Positions 20,845 to 34,192 of a stretch of DNA of 64,000 nt are shown piece by piece (within the stretch, counting starts at the first letter, position 1; every line of letters begins with the position of its first letter). The translations under genes and the position numbers were made by a program. A model generated the notes under the pieces. That model ran no database searches, was not told the DNA's origin, and saw only the letters and a program-made list of their open reading frames with translations. The DNA lies in contig CM034106.1 in assembly GCA_019914945.1 (NCBI GenBank), positions 4,960,001 to 5,024,000 of the forward strand. The letters run 5' to 3'. Origin of the DNA: Typha latifolia (lineage: Eukaryota > Streptophyta > Magnoliopsida > Poales > Typhaceae).

Positions 20845-23038
20845 GTCTCAACTATGTCACAGAACTTGCAAAAGTTTCAGCATGATGTTAAATCTCAAAA
20901 ACTAAACTGATGGCTTTGAGACAGCAGAACAATTAAGAAAAGGGAAGAAAAAAAGAAATAGACTCAAATTGTATACTAGTTGTTGGCTTTTATACAGACT
21001 CAACTTCTCTAATCCAGCTCATAGCATATGGATTTGGTAGTGTGTGATTTGACAAAAATATTCATGTCTAAGAGCATATCCATATATGCTAATTATATCT
21101 GGCTGGTCAGATTTTTAAACCTAAATCCTTCAATTATTGAATCTCATACTTAGTAGGAAATCCGTATTTACCCATCAATAGCACTCGAATGTAAGTCAAG
21201 GTTTCTCATTTAAGAATCCAGTAAGCATGAAACAAATATAGAAATCGAGAAGATATAGCTACAAAAAGTACATTGTAAATCATTTCCCTGAAAAGCAAGT
21301 AATATTATATCTATTTGATCAGATTGTATATAAGAAATGAAAATCCAATCCAACTGACTTGGACATTCTAAAATATTAAATTGCTGTATCATACTATGCC
21401 AACATGTCTCCCAAATAAATTTTCCCTTGGACCAAACTGTGCCAACATGTCTTCTTTTGACGAGAAAGGCACCCATTGTAGTTTCAGGGCTGTCAGAACC
21501 TTATCTGACGTCAAATGGAAAATAATGTACAAGAAGTACCTTATAGGTATCAATCAAATGAAAAATATCTAGAGACAAACTTAACAAAATTCTAACATAT
21601 TCAAAAAGATTCAAGAGATCAGAAACATCTAAAGATTTAATTACTTTGTTGAATAAGATTATTTTAGAACAGAATTTAAAGTTAGCAGCATGTTGCATCT
21701 CAACAGAATTGTTAAATGATATCTATCTCCTACCATTTCAAACAAAGCGTATGTGCGCTACAGCAATCCGAAATAGAAGAATATATATGCACACTTACAC
21801 ATACTCAGTAGGCAAATCATAAAAAGAAAAGAAAAAAGAAAATGGAAATGAACAAGGAAAGTGAGAAATCAAAAAAATAACGACGAATCATGCTGAAATA
21901 TTTATTGATTTTTTCTTTAGCATTATTCAAATTCTGTTGGTTTTTTGTTAGAGTAAATCCAGTGAAAACAAAATGGATATGACATGCGTAGTACTATATG
22001 CTAAATTTATTTTTGGGAGAAATTTCATTTTACCCACCGACGTAGTACTATATGCGTAGTACTATATAACTAATTTTAACTTAAATACTTAAACCTCTTA
22101 TAATTTTAAATAAAGTACAATTGTTTTTTAGTTATATTTAATTAAGTTAGAGATCTAATTTAAAGATCCTTATTAGAGAAAAATTATAAATGATTGAATA
22201 AAATTTTCATCGCATTAAAGATAATACAAAAACTTGCTAGCAGTCTTGGGATCAAAAACTTATATCTCATTCGTTCTAGCTTACGGCCAAGAATGTTCCT
22301 AAGATGCTTTATGAAATTGGGAGTAAGTGGGCTAAACTAGTAATTCTAATTTGATAGCTCTTCCATATACATTCCAATATATGATATAGCCTCTCATTCT
22401 TATTAACCAAATTAGTTCTACCTAAAGATACTACTAATGAAAGAAACCTAACTCTCTCCATTAACGAGTAACGAGAGTGTACCAGCTTTGTCCACCACAG
22501 GTATATGGAATGGGCTGAACATTTTGCTAAATTTAAATATCCAACCAATTCAATAAATCAAGATATGTATTGGTTGCACTATCCTTAGTTTGAAAAGAAT
22601 TCTAAATGGTGTTCTTGGTCTTGGCGTCTATTTATATCTGCAATGACTAAGATAAGGGGTGAGGTGGGCTCGGAGAGGGCAGGTCTCCTAAAAGTTATCG
22701 CAATCGTTAGGTCACAAATATTTGGCAAGATTCATGATTTCCCCTTGTAACGTGGCCCACCTTTGTTAATATGGACTACAGGAACTCTCTCTCCACGGTG
22801 GTTGATATGATAATTAATAAGCAGTGAGATTTTGAGTTGATTAATCAATTCTTTGGACCAGTCTTACCTATCACCCCCCCCTCTCTCTCTCTCTCTCTAG
22901 AAAGGATATTTTGGATCTGAAAATTGCATCCTTCTAGCAATACGAACTCCAAAAGTGTAAGTGTTTACAATTTCTTAGTAACTCTACATTTTGCGAGTGG
23001 GTGGGATAGTTAGAAGACCATTTGGTCCATGAATGCAA
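20845..23038. other. No gene recognised; possible upstream part of the minus-strand gene
   Basis: AT-rich sequence without a recognisable domain on either strand. Minus-strand exons joining the ORF at 20017-20769 could lie here but none was convincing. The stretch 22300-22560 has a leader-like look (repeated ctaactctctccatt phrases) and may be an old LTR. A short CT run is at 22882-22900. Confidence 0.4.
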
Positions 23039-23888
23039 TGTTGGTAATTTTATATATTTGACATAAATTTTTATTAACTTTGAGATAAATTTTAAGTGGG
23101 GTCTACACATTATTAATAATAGTTTAATAGTGGAATTAATTTAGCTCAAAGAGTACTTTATTGTCATATATGTGAATAAAAATTGGCTCTAAAATGGGTA
23201 TTATGGCAATGAAAAATAAAGAAAAGTAAGTTTAGTACTATATTGGATATTTGAGAAATATTAGTATGGTATATAAGTAACAAACTTCTTATGGGCTTTG
23301 AACCAGGTATCTATTTTGTGGGTAAAGATTACTATACAACTTAACTCACATACATATTCAAATCTGGTCTGGTTCGGGTTGGTTGGTTGGTTGAACCTAC
23401 CCGAAGTTGAAGTGGTGTGTCCTTTCGTTGAATAGTTAATCAGTTAATTAGTTGGTTGAACCCGACCCGAAATGATGCATCCTTCACGTTGTAACTGTTA
23501 ATTGGTTTCAGACCCGAAATGGTGCATCGTGACCATTTGCATAATTTTACATACAAAAAATTTGATTCATTCCTTCTAAGTCCGGGTCGAATCTTAAGTC
23601 TGAGTTTGCATTTGAGAGAGAGCACAGCAACATTCAGGTTCAACAATGCATTCGAATAGCTGCTTCCTTTCGAGTGCAAAGCAATCGTTGTATCTTAGGA
23701 GGAGACCGACGTCCACTGTTCCAAAAGCAATCGGTGGAGGGCGAATTAATCTTAAGGAGATAGTGCTCAATACTAGACTCGACTATTCAGAATTTTATAT
23801 TTTATAATCTGTAAGTTTATTCAATTAATTAATTTATTTTTGATCGAGTTTTTTGTGACTCTTTAAAATTAGATTGTTACCGCCAACA
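23039..23888 (+). mobile_element. Solo Copia LTR with 5-bp target duplication
   Basis: 850 bp, beginning TGTTGGTAATTTTATA and ending ACCGCCAACA, giving the 6-bp inverted ends TGTTGG/CCAACA. It is flanked on both sides by TGCAA (23034-23038 and 23889-23893). It is homologous to the interrupted LTR at 57740-61669 that follows a Copia pol relic, which identifies the family. The absence of internal sequence with an intact target duplication indicates LTR-LTR recombination. Confidence 0.9.
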
Positions 23889-23893
23889 TGCAA

Positions 23894-24362
23894 TCCCTAA
23901 GATAAAAAAAAACCTCATCTCAAAACTTAGTTGGGGAAAGCTCCAAACCAAATAACATATAGAAATATTATGGGGCTCCCCTCGAACTTTCTATTTGCTC
24001 ATTTGTAACTAAATCTATCCCCCACTTGTTCCTCCGTTATAAAATAGCTTCTACCTTGTGAAATTTTGTGAGGACCCACTTGTAAGTGTCTTTCAATTTT
24101 TAGGATAGTTGGGACCATGGTTGTTGGTTTAAAGAGGGAGAGGATTTATTTAAGAAACCTAGAGTGTGTTTACTTACATTTTTTTCTGTCCTCTTATAGC
24201 AAATCTGGAAATGCTGCAATAATATTTGCTATGATTCTCAGCTTGACGATTTGGAAAAGGTTTAAACCTATACTCTTATCTTAACTGATGAATATGTGGA
24301 GAATATTTTTGTCGGTCTATAGAAACTCGTAACACTTAATCCCATTATTTGATGGGAACTAC
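23894..24362. other. No gene recognised
   Basis: AT-rich intergenic DNA. The part from about 24200 may be further decayed LINE sequence leading into the RNase H relic. Confidence 0.4.
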
Positions 24363-24760
24363 AGCCATCTAGGTGGTTTTTAGTTAACACAAATGGTTCC
24401 GAGTTTCATTGCTCGATATTCTAATTGTGCTTCTTGTCTAACAAGGGTGAGATATAGATGCTTTTGTTTGACTTTATATACAGAAACAGTAGCAGTCAAG
24501 GAGGCAATGCTAGGCTCGAAAATAGAGGCATCACAAATCTATGGATTGCATCGGACTTGCATCTTCAGATCAATATGCCGTATAGTCTCTTTCAGTCTTT
24601 CTAGGTGGCGGATTCTTTTATAGATGATATCATTAACTTAACTCACAACTTTGAAAATGGTAAAATTACTCGGGTACTTCAGGAAACCAATCATGCTACT
24701 ACTAATTGGCTTACAAATTGGGGTAGATTTTTGGGATACAACTGCACCTAGGATAAGAGT
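24363..24760 (+). pseudogene. LINE-type RNase H-like (RVT_3) relic
   Basis: In shifting frames the plus strand shows PSRWFLVNTNGSEFHC, the start of the RNase H-like domain that ends many plant LINE ORF2 proteins (W..LN.DGS), then ITNLWIASDL (from the E.DS.....L part) and near the end ITRVLQETNHATTNWLTNWG, which matches the HV.RE.N..AD.LAN.G tail. Several stops occur. The RT part is not recognisable upstream. Confidence 0.65.
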
Positions 24761-27109
24761 TTTTCTTTTGACTTCTCTAGTTATTAGTCTCCAACTCTAA
24801 CATACCACTTTTTTTAACTCATAAAAGTTGTTCTATAAGGCTTGTTTGGTTTGAGACTAAGGTCCAAACTCGGTTAATTAGTTTTATTTTTTATCTTAAT
24901 TTTTTTAAGAGTAAACTTGATTATATATGAAAAGATAAAAAGATACTTAATTACTGAACCAATTTAGTGGTCTCTGAACCAGTTCAAAAAAAGTCACTAA
25001 ACTCAAATCAAATGAGGCATAAAAGCCTCTCTGTCTTTAGAAAAAAGTTTTGAAGATTGAAAAAGCTGCTTTGCATAGTTTTGCATATACATTAGAATGC
25101 CTAAAGAAATAGGCTCTCTATGTGAGCTAATAATATGAAATAGGCTAAATAAATGATATGGTTTATACTAATAACATCTTTGGAAGTAAAGATTTGATAT
25201 TATATGTTGATGTAACCTAATTTCCAATTTCCTGTAGAGAATCTACGCATGCATGGAGTTATTGTCTTAATGAAATACAATATAAAGTTCGTCTCTAATA
25301 TAAAATGAATGAAAGTATTGAACTATTGGGATTTAGTAAAAGAATGAAGAACGACAAGAAGAAAAAGAGAATACTAGATTATAGAAAAACAACTAACCTA
25401 TATTATTCAATTGTCGGGTAAGTTCCATCATTTAGTTTTTGCGTTAATATTTCAAAATTACTTCGAGAGCAACTAGATATACTGAGCCTCTGATTTTGGA
25501 CATTTACAGAAAACACAAAGAAATTATAATAGATCAAATGCTATCGAAGGTCGAAAAGAAGACAATAATGTTCTAAAATAGCTGGTTCCTATTGGGCAAT
25601 GGAAGTAAATCGTCCATATTTTTCCTGTAAAAAAATCTACAACTAGATTCTAGTGTTTTATATTTTCACTTGCAATGTAATAAACAAAACCTTTTAAAAA
25701 GTATATATTATTAAAGATATTAATAACTTCTTAATTCACACATAAAGAACTAAATGTGAAAAAATTAGTTATTTCAAAAGTTAGTAATATACAAACTTAC
25801 TATTGTGACTTATCAAGAATGTAATAAATTATTTAACTGGCAGGATTTTCCAGTATAGAAGGGTTCCCCAGTGAGTTCTCTAATGGAATGAAAACATCCT
25901 TTAGAAAATAAATAAAGTCATATATTGACAAATCATATTTTTTTTCTTATCTTTAAGTATATTTTGCAGGAGAATAGTATTCTATATGTCATTGTCTCTC
26001 TGGATTTATTTCCTACAAGTTAGAAAGATTCCTTAATTGGTTAAATAACATCCAATATGAACTTATTGTGCTAAAATTGGCAAAAAATAATTAGAATTGT
26101 CAAAATTGACTTTAAACATTGCAAGATGAGAGTTCATGACTGACAAATTATGCCATATGTTCCCATAGAGCATGGCCATTGGGCGGGAGGAGAAAGAGAG
26201 GAAGCTTGATAAAGGAATCTATTTAATCATGGAAATAAGGTATAAACTCCTAAATTTGAACCTTCTTTTGCAAGATAGCTTGACCAAAGTGATTTGCCTC
26301 TGATAGAGCAAAATGCACTGTTTTCTCAATTTTATGCTCTTCTAACGTCAATATCCTTGCGCTTCTTATTCTCGTCCCTTCGGTTATTGTAGGATAACTT
26401 TTTTTTTTTTTTTCCTTCAGTAAAGAAAGTAATATCCTAGTTAATAGGATTTTAAGCTAGTGATGTGAACACAAGTTGGTTGATGCCTTACTCTAATAAT
26501 TTTGTGATCTTAAGTATGATATAGAATTATAAGGAAGGGAATAAGGGTTAATAATAAATAATTGTAAGAAAAATAAAATATGCAAGATAGGGCATCTATA
26601 AATCCTCTTGATAAGTTATAAGGAGAACCGACCAACTTTTAGATAACATGGGAATCTACATTTCATTGATAAGTTATAAGGAGAAGCAACCAAGTTTAGG
26701 TAACAACTCATGTATAATTATATGCTTTCACAATTGTAGAAAGATAAATTATTTAGTCTAATTTACTCCGTTAGATTACAATTAAGATCATAACCTCTAC
26801 GTTCCTTGAATCATGATTTTCATTTTCATAGATGTAGGATGATAATAGCTACTTCATTTGATAAATAAACTGTAAAAGTTTGGATCAAGAATGAACAAAT
26901 TTCTCTTGTAAGAGACCACTTTTTCACTATTGGAATCGACCAAAACTCAGAAATGTTCGAGAAAAGGATGTGCGTATTCTATATCAAAACAAAGAAAACA
27001 GAAGAAGAAAAAGAATCGTACCTTGAAACACAGTATTACCCAAGTTTAATTCTTGAAGATCGATTGCCCAGGTTAACACATTGTTGACAAGTCAATTATT
27101 TTGGTCATT
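24761..27109. other. No gene recognised
   Basis: More than 2 kb of AT-rich sequence with no long frame and no domain. A T run lies at 26398-26414. The direct phrase ataagttataaggagaa occurs twice near 26610 and 26671. No transposon ends were identified. Confidence 0.5.
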
Positions 27110-27612
27110 TCTTGGAGTATATTTGCCCATTAAATAGTTCCATAATACGACAAATAAGAGAAATGTTGAGAATACTAAACATAACAGTTGTGCAATGTTG
27201 ACTAAACAAGAAAGTTGCTAAGAGCACATTAAATGCATTTTTAATGTATAGCAATGCAATAAGAGCATTTACATATACATTGTGATAAGAACTGGGAGCT
27301 TGGGGCTCACTAGAATAGACTACGTCTAGACCAACCCACAAAGAGTCCTCGCTCGGGCCTGAAACCTATGCAGGGCTAACAAAGCTAGGGGTGTGTCTCA
27401 TCATATAGATGCTAGTTCATGAGCCGTGAGAAATTAAGAGAGTGGGGAACAACAACATTAGGAATGTTTTAGATGAGTCATAGCTCAAGGAAACAAGGTT
27501 TAATGACTCGAACATGAAGAAGTGCTAGCTTGGATCTGGCTGGCCAGTCAGACTATAGTTTGACTTCTTGAGGCTTTTTCTCTTGTTTCTCTTTACTTTA
27601 AATTTGGGCCTA
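27110..27612. repeat. Left half of repeat R, split by the 17.8-kb Gypsy nest
   Basis: This sequence matches 50630-51116 over its whole length, including gaactgggagcttggggctc, accaacccacaaagagtcct and ctggctggcc. In the second copy the match continues straight into sequence that here lies at 45372, so the nest interrupts R. R has no coding content and is not recognised. Confidence 0.75.
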
Positions 27613-28435
27613 TGATACACTTAGTTAGAGTTTTTTTTTATTGCATTAGTTATTTATTTTTATTAAAATAAATTTTCTGTAGGTTGCATTCGAACATGAT
27701 TGGGGGCACGTTCGAACGGCTTTGTAGACTCCTACATCAGGTTCGCAAAAATAGAGAACACAAAATATACATTTGAACGCGGTCAAGCGTGTTCAAACGC
27801 CGCGTTCGAACATCTGCATCACGTTAGCATCGACAAAGAATGCTTTTTGTGCGTTCAAACGCGATCAACAGGAGTTCACTCGAATTAGGATTAATAATTG
27901 TTATTTTGGCTTGTTGGTTAACCTCTATAAAGGTATGGATGGCAGCCAAAATCATTATGCTATTAGAATATTGGTTTCTTGCCTCTTTATCTTCTCTCTA
28001 CCCTAATCTCCCTCCTCCCTCTTCACCAACCTACCACCTCTACCATTGGCAAGGTCTCTCCTAACTTCTAATCTCCCTCGTCTATTGAGTCCTCCCTCTT
28101 CCTTGGGATCTCGACCACTTCTTTCCCTTTGTCTTTATCCTTTAAACAACATCAACCATCCACCCTCATCTCCATTATCATCCATAACCCTAACATCCAC
28201 TCCACCCATCACCACCACTATTATCCGCACTATATCGTATTTTCATCCTAATTGAAGTTCAATCTATGAAGGGTGTAAATACAAAAAACGTAGATCAGGG
28301 AGTTATAGATCGATCCCACTTAGTTTCATAATTTTCTAATTATGGGAGAATATATGGTGAATATGTTCCTTCAATTATGCGGACTGTTTCCTATAATAAA
28401 TCCATATCTTGAAGGAATCATTCTGTAACCTATCA
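27613..28435 (+). mobile_element. Gypsy LTR (first of the chain)
   Basis: 823 bp, TGATACACTTAGTTAG to TATCA, with short inverted ends TGATA/TATCA. It contains TTCGAAC-type motifs near 27690-27880 (several mutated), a cttctctctaccctaatctccct leader-like stretch and the family end aggaatcattctgtaaccta. The primer site follows at 28437. Confidence 0.92.
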
Positions 28436-28436
28436 T

Positions 28437-28448
28437 TGGTATTAGAAC
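28437..28448 (+). other. Primer-binding site, mutated
   Basis: TGGTATTAGAAC stands where the sister copy at 53229 has TGGTATCAGAGC. Two changes (C to T and G to A) weaken pairing with initiator tRNA-Met. Confidence 0.85.
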
Positions 28449-28449
28449 A

Positions 28450-29396
28450 TACAAATAAGGGAGACTCAATCCATGATAATCCTAACCATGAGGCCAATTC
28501 TTTTGGAGCGACTACTGCAGGACCAAGTCAACCAACGTCTATGAGTGTGAACATGGGCTTGGCGGATGAACTTAGATGCATGCTCCAAACATTGCTGCAT
28601 AAGGTTGACGCAATGCAGAATGATCATAATGCTTTAAAAGAATATGTTATGAATCGATCGGCTTCGTCATCTCCTCGACGAAGATCGATGCCTCAAGAAG
28701 GACCAGCGGTGGGACCATACCGATCCGATGCCCCACAGGTCCAGGTGCGATATGTTAATGTCAATGATGCTCTTTTACCTATTCCTACACATCATCCCCC
28801 ATCCCCATTACACAACCCAAGACCGGCGGTGGTGGAACCCGAGAGGTGTGCAGCACCGGTGTGCTTCGTCGATGAAGAGGATTGGCACTTAGAGGATGAT
28901 GTTGATCCCTTTGGAGATAAAGAAGGACGTGCTCAAGGATTTAGAGAAGGAGATCAACAAGCACATAGGTTCATACCTAAACCAAGGATCTTTCGAGAAT
29001 CCGATAATGCTATTTGAAGGAGAACTGCACATTGGACTTCCTAAAATTCTAAGGCAGCAGTCTAACGGATTGGGTGTTTCAAGTGGAACAACACTTTGAT
29101 TGTCAAGGGACAGCAGAGGACGCAAAAGTCCAAATGGCAAGCTTTCACCTCCTAGGAATGGCATTGCATTGGTATAGATCGGATGCTCGTGGTGGATGAT
29201 TTACCAGTTGGGCTAATTTTTATAGGAGGATTACATGCAGATTTAGGACAACAGCATATGAAGATTTTGCTGCCACATTAAGCAAGATGGTATAGAGAAT
29301 GACCGTTTTGGAGTATCAAGCTGAATTTGAAACAGTTAGTAGTCGTTGTGAGCCACCTTGGCCTGAACCGACATTGATGAGCACATTCATTTCAGG
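28450..29396 (+). pseudogene. Gypsy gag, truncated
   Basis: The open part to 29017 contains SVNMGLADELRCMLQTLLHK, VDAMQNDHNALKEYVMNRSA and an acidic FVDEEDWHLEDDVDPFGDKE segment, then a stop. Retrotransposon gag domain sequence continues in other frames to 29396 (EYQAEFETVSSRCEPPWPEP). The zinc finger and all of protease and RT are missing because a foreign long-LTR fragment follows. It is homologous to the minus-strand gags at 11718-13139 and 53245-54268. Confidence 0.85.
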
Positions 29397-31765
29397 GCTG
29401 TGGGCACGTGTACGCCCACGCACCTACACGGTACGCGTGGCGCACGCGATAGGACGGGCAGGGTCCGTCACACATAGATACTCCTGTGCACATATAATCA
29501 TGACATCATCAAAAATTTCCTACTAACCTATCCATGATCACCTAATCTATCACCAAATAAATCATACTATTAACCAAATAAACTTGTTAACATATGAGTA
29601 TCAAAGTCCATAATAATATACACTAAACCACTACATAAATTAGTAGGACCCACACATGCCACAACAAACTATCAAGATACAACTAAAACAACTAATACAA
29701 GACTACGCCATGATTCAACCTGTATTATACAAATCATCATCTAATACAAAAGAGTACAAATATCAAATACTAGTACAACTCAATTTCTATATAAACTATT
29801 ATCTATATCGTCTCGCATCTATAACTCACCCCATCTTTGCTCTAAAATATCTCATCAGGATATCTCAAGGCGGTATCACGTACTATAATATCTATGGGGG
29901 TTAAAAAAAAAAGAGTCATGAGCAAAAGGCTCAGTGAATAGACCTTACCCCGATTAGTGATGCTAAACAGAGAGTAAATTATGTACTGAATAATATAAAT
30001 CAGAAAGAGCATCATGTCATGAATGAGTATATGAATGTTTCTCAATAATACATAAATGAAAAATAAATAACATGTCATGATTAATAAATTGTATAATCCT
30101 CGATAATGAATAAACAAATCTTTATGTTATATTATCATCATAACTCTCTCTCAAATATGACACATGATGCATGCCGATAATAACGATGCTAAGATATCAA
30201 ATGCAACCATATATGATGTATATTGACTACTCGATAATTAGGTAATCAAATGATAATAAAATCATATGTATTTCTCAACATCTCAGTCATCAATGTCAGC
30301 TCTATATGTTGTCATCATACTAGACCACTGTGCACAGTCAATACCCGGTATCCGGTCTCAACATCATACCCGAAGGCTCTGAGCATACTCTGCCATCCGC
30401 AAGGAGTATCTCAAATATAATCATACTCTGCCATCCGCTAAGGGTATCCACATCCATCTAGACCGGGCACCCTTCTAGTTGATAGAAATCTCGTAAGGAT
30501 AACTCGCCATATATGCCCTAGCGAACGGCATGTGCTTGAATGTCTGCTGCGCACACAGATTAATGATCTCGGACGTAAGGCCAATAGGATCATGACTATG
30601 TCGAGCGATCAATTATCCACCAAGCGCGTCCTAACCCTCGCGCCCACTCGGGTATCCTCACGCTTTCTATCAACTATCATATTAATCATATTTCATGCTT
30701 TTCTTCTAAATGACAGATCATATGCATATATCCAGTACAATAACAAGTCAATGCATAATAGGAATTTAGGTGGAATAGAAATCAAGAGAAAGTATGCTCA
30801 ATTATAATCATCTCTAGATAAAGTCATATAATCATGCTGGAGGCCAAAACATGCAAGTACATAATATATAATATATCCTAATTTGATAAAGGCATCTAGG
30901 AGATAAGACTACTCACTCTTGATCAGAAGACACGAACCACGCAACTCTCACGTCCGTCAGATAGACATCAACTCAACGTCAGGGTCCACAGGATTTCACG
31001 TAAGGGGTTCGGGGTTTGAAAATATTTAAGTAGCATGAAGTTAGCCGTTCATCTAATTAAAATTCGTTCATGTAATATATGATGATTTAGAAGGTTTTAG
31101 AATTTCTACTTATCTTTATAACTAGCTAGATTTTTAATTACACATAAAAATAAAAATAAAAATATAGATGAAAACCTAACTATAATTATATCTTAATTAA
31201 TTAGATATTACTTTATAAAATAATAAATAAATACATAAGCCTAGTATTTTATTTATTACAAAAATAACATTATATATTAAATTAATAGAATTACTTAAAA
31301 ATATATATCATAAGAATATTAGAATATAAATCTAATAGTTATAATTTACAAATCTATCTATTAATTTAATATACATATAAGTAAATAAATAAATATAAGT
31401 ATTACCTATTTTTATGCCTAATTAATCATCATTAATTATAAAAATTATCATTAATAAAATTATATTGAAGAATATATAATATTATTAAAATAGTTAATGT
31501 CTAAATAATCTATTTGCATTAATTAAGAAGAAGAATACCCAAATAAATAACACAAGTAAAATAAATAAATAAATAATTAATTAATTCTACCATCAGTGCT
31601 GGGCTCGGCCCAGCACTATGTAGAAAGAAGGAGAAGAAGTCGAGGAAGAAGGAGAAAAAGAAAGAAAGAAAGAAAGAAAGAAGAAGAAGAAGAAGAAGAA
31701 GAAGAGGAGAAGACGAAGAGAAGAAAGAGAGAAGATGAGGGAGGAGGTTGCGGACCCGGGTTGGT
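29397..31765 (-). mobile_element. Fragment of the long-LTR family (same as 58001-61188), reversed
   Basis: The reverse complement matches 58001-61188 from near its right end (gggcacgtgcacgcccacg region) to the GGACCCGGGTTGG patch. About 25-30 bp of one end and about 490 bp of the other are missing, so no termini or target duplication remain. It contains a (GAAGAA)n/(AAAG)n purine tract at 31655-31735 and two units of the roughly 40-bp minisatellite near 30384-30440. It replaces gag-end to integrase-start of the Gypsy host, so insertion was followed by deletions at both sides. Frames in it are not genes. Confidence 0.85.
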
Positions 31766-31771
31766 TACATG

Positions 31772-32595
31772 GCATGCCACGCACGATTGTCTCAGAACAA
31801 GATCGTGTATTTATGAGTGACTTTTGGACAGAGTTTTTCTTATTGTAGGGGATTTGATTGAAATTCAATTCAGCCTACCATCCACAAACGGATAGCCAAA
31901 CTGAGGTGGTCAATCAAGGTATTGTACAGTACTTGAGGTGCTTTGTTAAAGAGATGCCAAGATGATGATTGGACTTCTTACCATGGGCGGAGTGGTCCTA
32001 CAACACCATCTATCATAGCAGCATTGGCATGACTCCATTTGAGGTGGTATATGGACGCACGGCTCCAACATTACGCGCATATGATCCAGTGGAATCGGCA
32101 GATCGGATAGAGGTGGACTTAGCCTTGATAGATAGAGACGCCACATTGAGGAGGTTGCGTGCCCATCTTAAACTTGCTCAAAACTGCATGAAGGAAGTTT
32201 ATGATTGTAGCCACAAGGAGCAGGAGTTCAACATCGGCAGTTGGGAGTTTGTGAGGGTGCAACCGTATCGACAGGTGATCTTACGTCTGATGCGAGACCA
32301 AAAGTTAGCATATCGTTTGGAGCTGCCGGAGGGGTTGAGAGTGCATCCTGTTTTTCATATTTCATTGTTGAGAGAGCGCATTAGAGATCATGAAATTGTT
32401 AGATCGATTCTACCGGAGCCATTGGAGGAGACAGAGATCGTTGAACCAGTTCGTGTACTTGCTAGGTGTCGACGACCACATGGTACTAGATTGGAGATGG
32501 AGATTCTAGATAAGAGGTTTGGCAAGCCATCAGATGAGGCGACATGGGAGTTGGAGACTGACATTTTGGAGCGTTTCCCCGACTTTTCACCTTGA
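31772..32595 (+). pseudogene. Gypsy integrase C-terminal half with chromodomain-like tail
   Basis: Begins inside the catalytic core (CHARLSQNKIVYL-like remnants, then AYHPQTDGQTEVVNQ-type sequence in shifted frame at 31875-31920). From 31969 an open 208-residue frame follows: WSYNTIYHSSIGMTPFEVVY, then KLAQNCMKEVYD, FVRVQPYRQ, HPVFHISLLRE, a tail with EATWELETDILERFPDF, and a TGA at 32593. This is the longest intact Gypsy integrase segment here. The first half of the core is missing. Confidence 0.88.
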
Positions 32596-32619
32596 GGGCA
32601 AGGTGGGGGAAGCGTGGTG

Positions 32620-33460
32620 GGATACACTTAGTTAGGATCTTTTCTTATTGCATTAGGTGCTTATTTTTATTAAAATAAAATTCTTGTAGGTCGCGTTCGA
32701 ACGCAGGAGGGGTCGCGTTCGAACGCCCTTGCGAACGCCTACATCAAATTCGCAAATAGAGAGAGCGCATATTGTGTGTTCTAACGCTGTCAGGCGAGTA
32801 CAAACACCCGCGCTCGAACGCCTACATCGCGTTCGCACATATAGAGAGCATCTTTTGATGCGTTTGGACGCGATCAGGCGCGTTCGAAAGTGATCGATGA
32901 TAAAGTTCTAGAATTAGGGTTTCATATTGTTTTAGGAATTGTTGGCTAGCCTCTATATATATATAGATAGCAGCCAACTTTATTATGCTATTGGAATATT
33001 GATTTCTTGACTCTCAATCATCTATCTACCCTAATCTCCCTCCTCCCTTTTCACCATCCTTCCATCTCTACCGTTGGCAATGTTTCTCCTAACTTCTAAT
33101 CTCCCTCGATTGTTGAGGTCCCCTCTTCTTTGGGATCTCAACCATTTCGTTCTCTTCGTCTATATCCCTAAATCATATCCACAACCCACCTTTATCTCCA
33201 TATCCATCAATAACCCTAACATCCACTCCACCCATCACCACCACCATCACCCACGTTCTTTCATATTTTCATCCCAGTTTTAGTTCAAATCTGTGAAGGA
33301 CATAAATACAAAAGTTGTAGATCAGGAAGTTACGGATCTAACATTGGTTTCATAATTTTCTGAGTACAAGAAAATATCTGACGAATATATTCCCATGGTT
33401 GCACGGACTGATTCCTATAATACATTCATATCTTGAAGGAGTAGTTTCGTAGCTTTTTTT
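32620..33460 (+). mobile_element. Gypsy LTR shared between two chained units
   Basis: Begins GATACACTTAGTTAGG after a purine tract (aggtgggggaagcgtggtgg). The expected first T of TGATAC is missing or changed. It includes GTTCGAAC copies at 32696-32725 and ends at a T run. A degenerate primer site (tggttccagatc, 33461-33472) follows, and then RT rather than gag, so the next unit has lost gag and protease. Confidence 0.85.
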
Positions 33461-33489
33461 TGGTTCCAGATCCTATCAAAGTGGTAGTA

Positions 33490-34190
33490 GGAAAAAATCA
33501 TTTATGACCGCTTGCCCTATTCCTACTATAACTATAGGATTTGGAGGATTTTTGGAGTTTACCAAATATTATTGCCGATTCATCGCCAGATATGACAAAA
33601 TCGCTGCTGCTCTCACTTTTTTGTTGAATGACTCTTTTAGATAGACGGATGAAGCCATTACATCCTTTGAAAAACTAAAAACAACAATTATGACGGCGCC
33701 CATTTTAGCGCTACCGGACTTCACCAAAGAGTTTATTATAGAATGTGATGCGTTAGGAGTTGGCATAGGAGTTGTACTAATGCAAGGAGGACGTCCCATT
33801 GCCTTTCGTAGTAGGGCTTTATCACAAAAATCTTAGCAATATATCGACTTACAAAAGAGAGATGTTAGCAATTATACATGCGGTGATAAAGTGGAGGCCT
33901 TATTTGATTGATAGGCGATTCATTATCTGAACCGATTAAAGGAGCCTTCCATACTTTATGGGACAGCGTATACATACTCCGGCACAGCAGAGATGGGTCA
34001 CAAAATTGTTGGGGTATTATTATGAAATTCAATACAAAAAAGGAACAGAAAATACAGCGGCGAATGCATTATCACGCCAACCCGATACAGTCGAGCTTAC
34101 AACCTATTCTTCTCCCACTTTTTCTTTTCTTGATGTGCTGAGGTATGCATGTACATCTAACCTAGATGTTTTGAGATTGTTATAGGAGGT
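33490..34190 (+). pseudogene. Gypsy RT C-terminus and RNase H (first copy)
   Basis: Plus-strand frames show GGFLEFTKYYCRFIARYDKI, FEKLKTTIMTAPILALPDFT and CDALGVGIGVVLMQGGRPIA, the thumb-to-RNase H region of Ty3/Gypsy pol, then LQKREMLAIIHAVIKWRPYL and GYYYEIQYKKGTENTAANAL. Several stops and a frameshift near 33835 break it. The RT palm with YVDD is absent. Confidence 0.85.
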
Positions 34191-34192
34191 GA

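Noticed and set aside
29299..29526. 75-residue frame
   Set aside because: Runs across the junction between Gypsy gag and the inserted LTR fragment, so it is a chance fusion.
31593..31868. Phe-rich and Glu-rich frames
   Set aside because: Read from the (GAAGAA)n and (AAAG)n tract of the long-LTR fragment.
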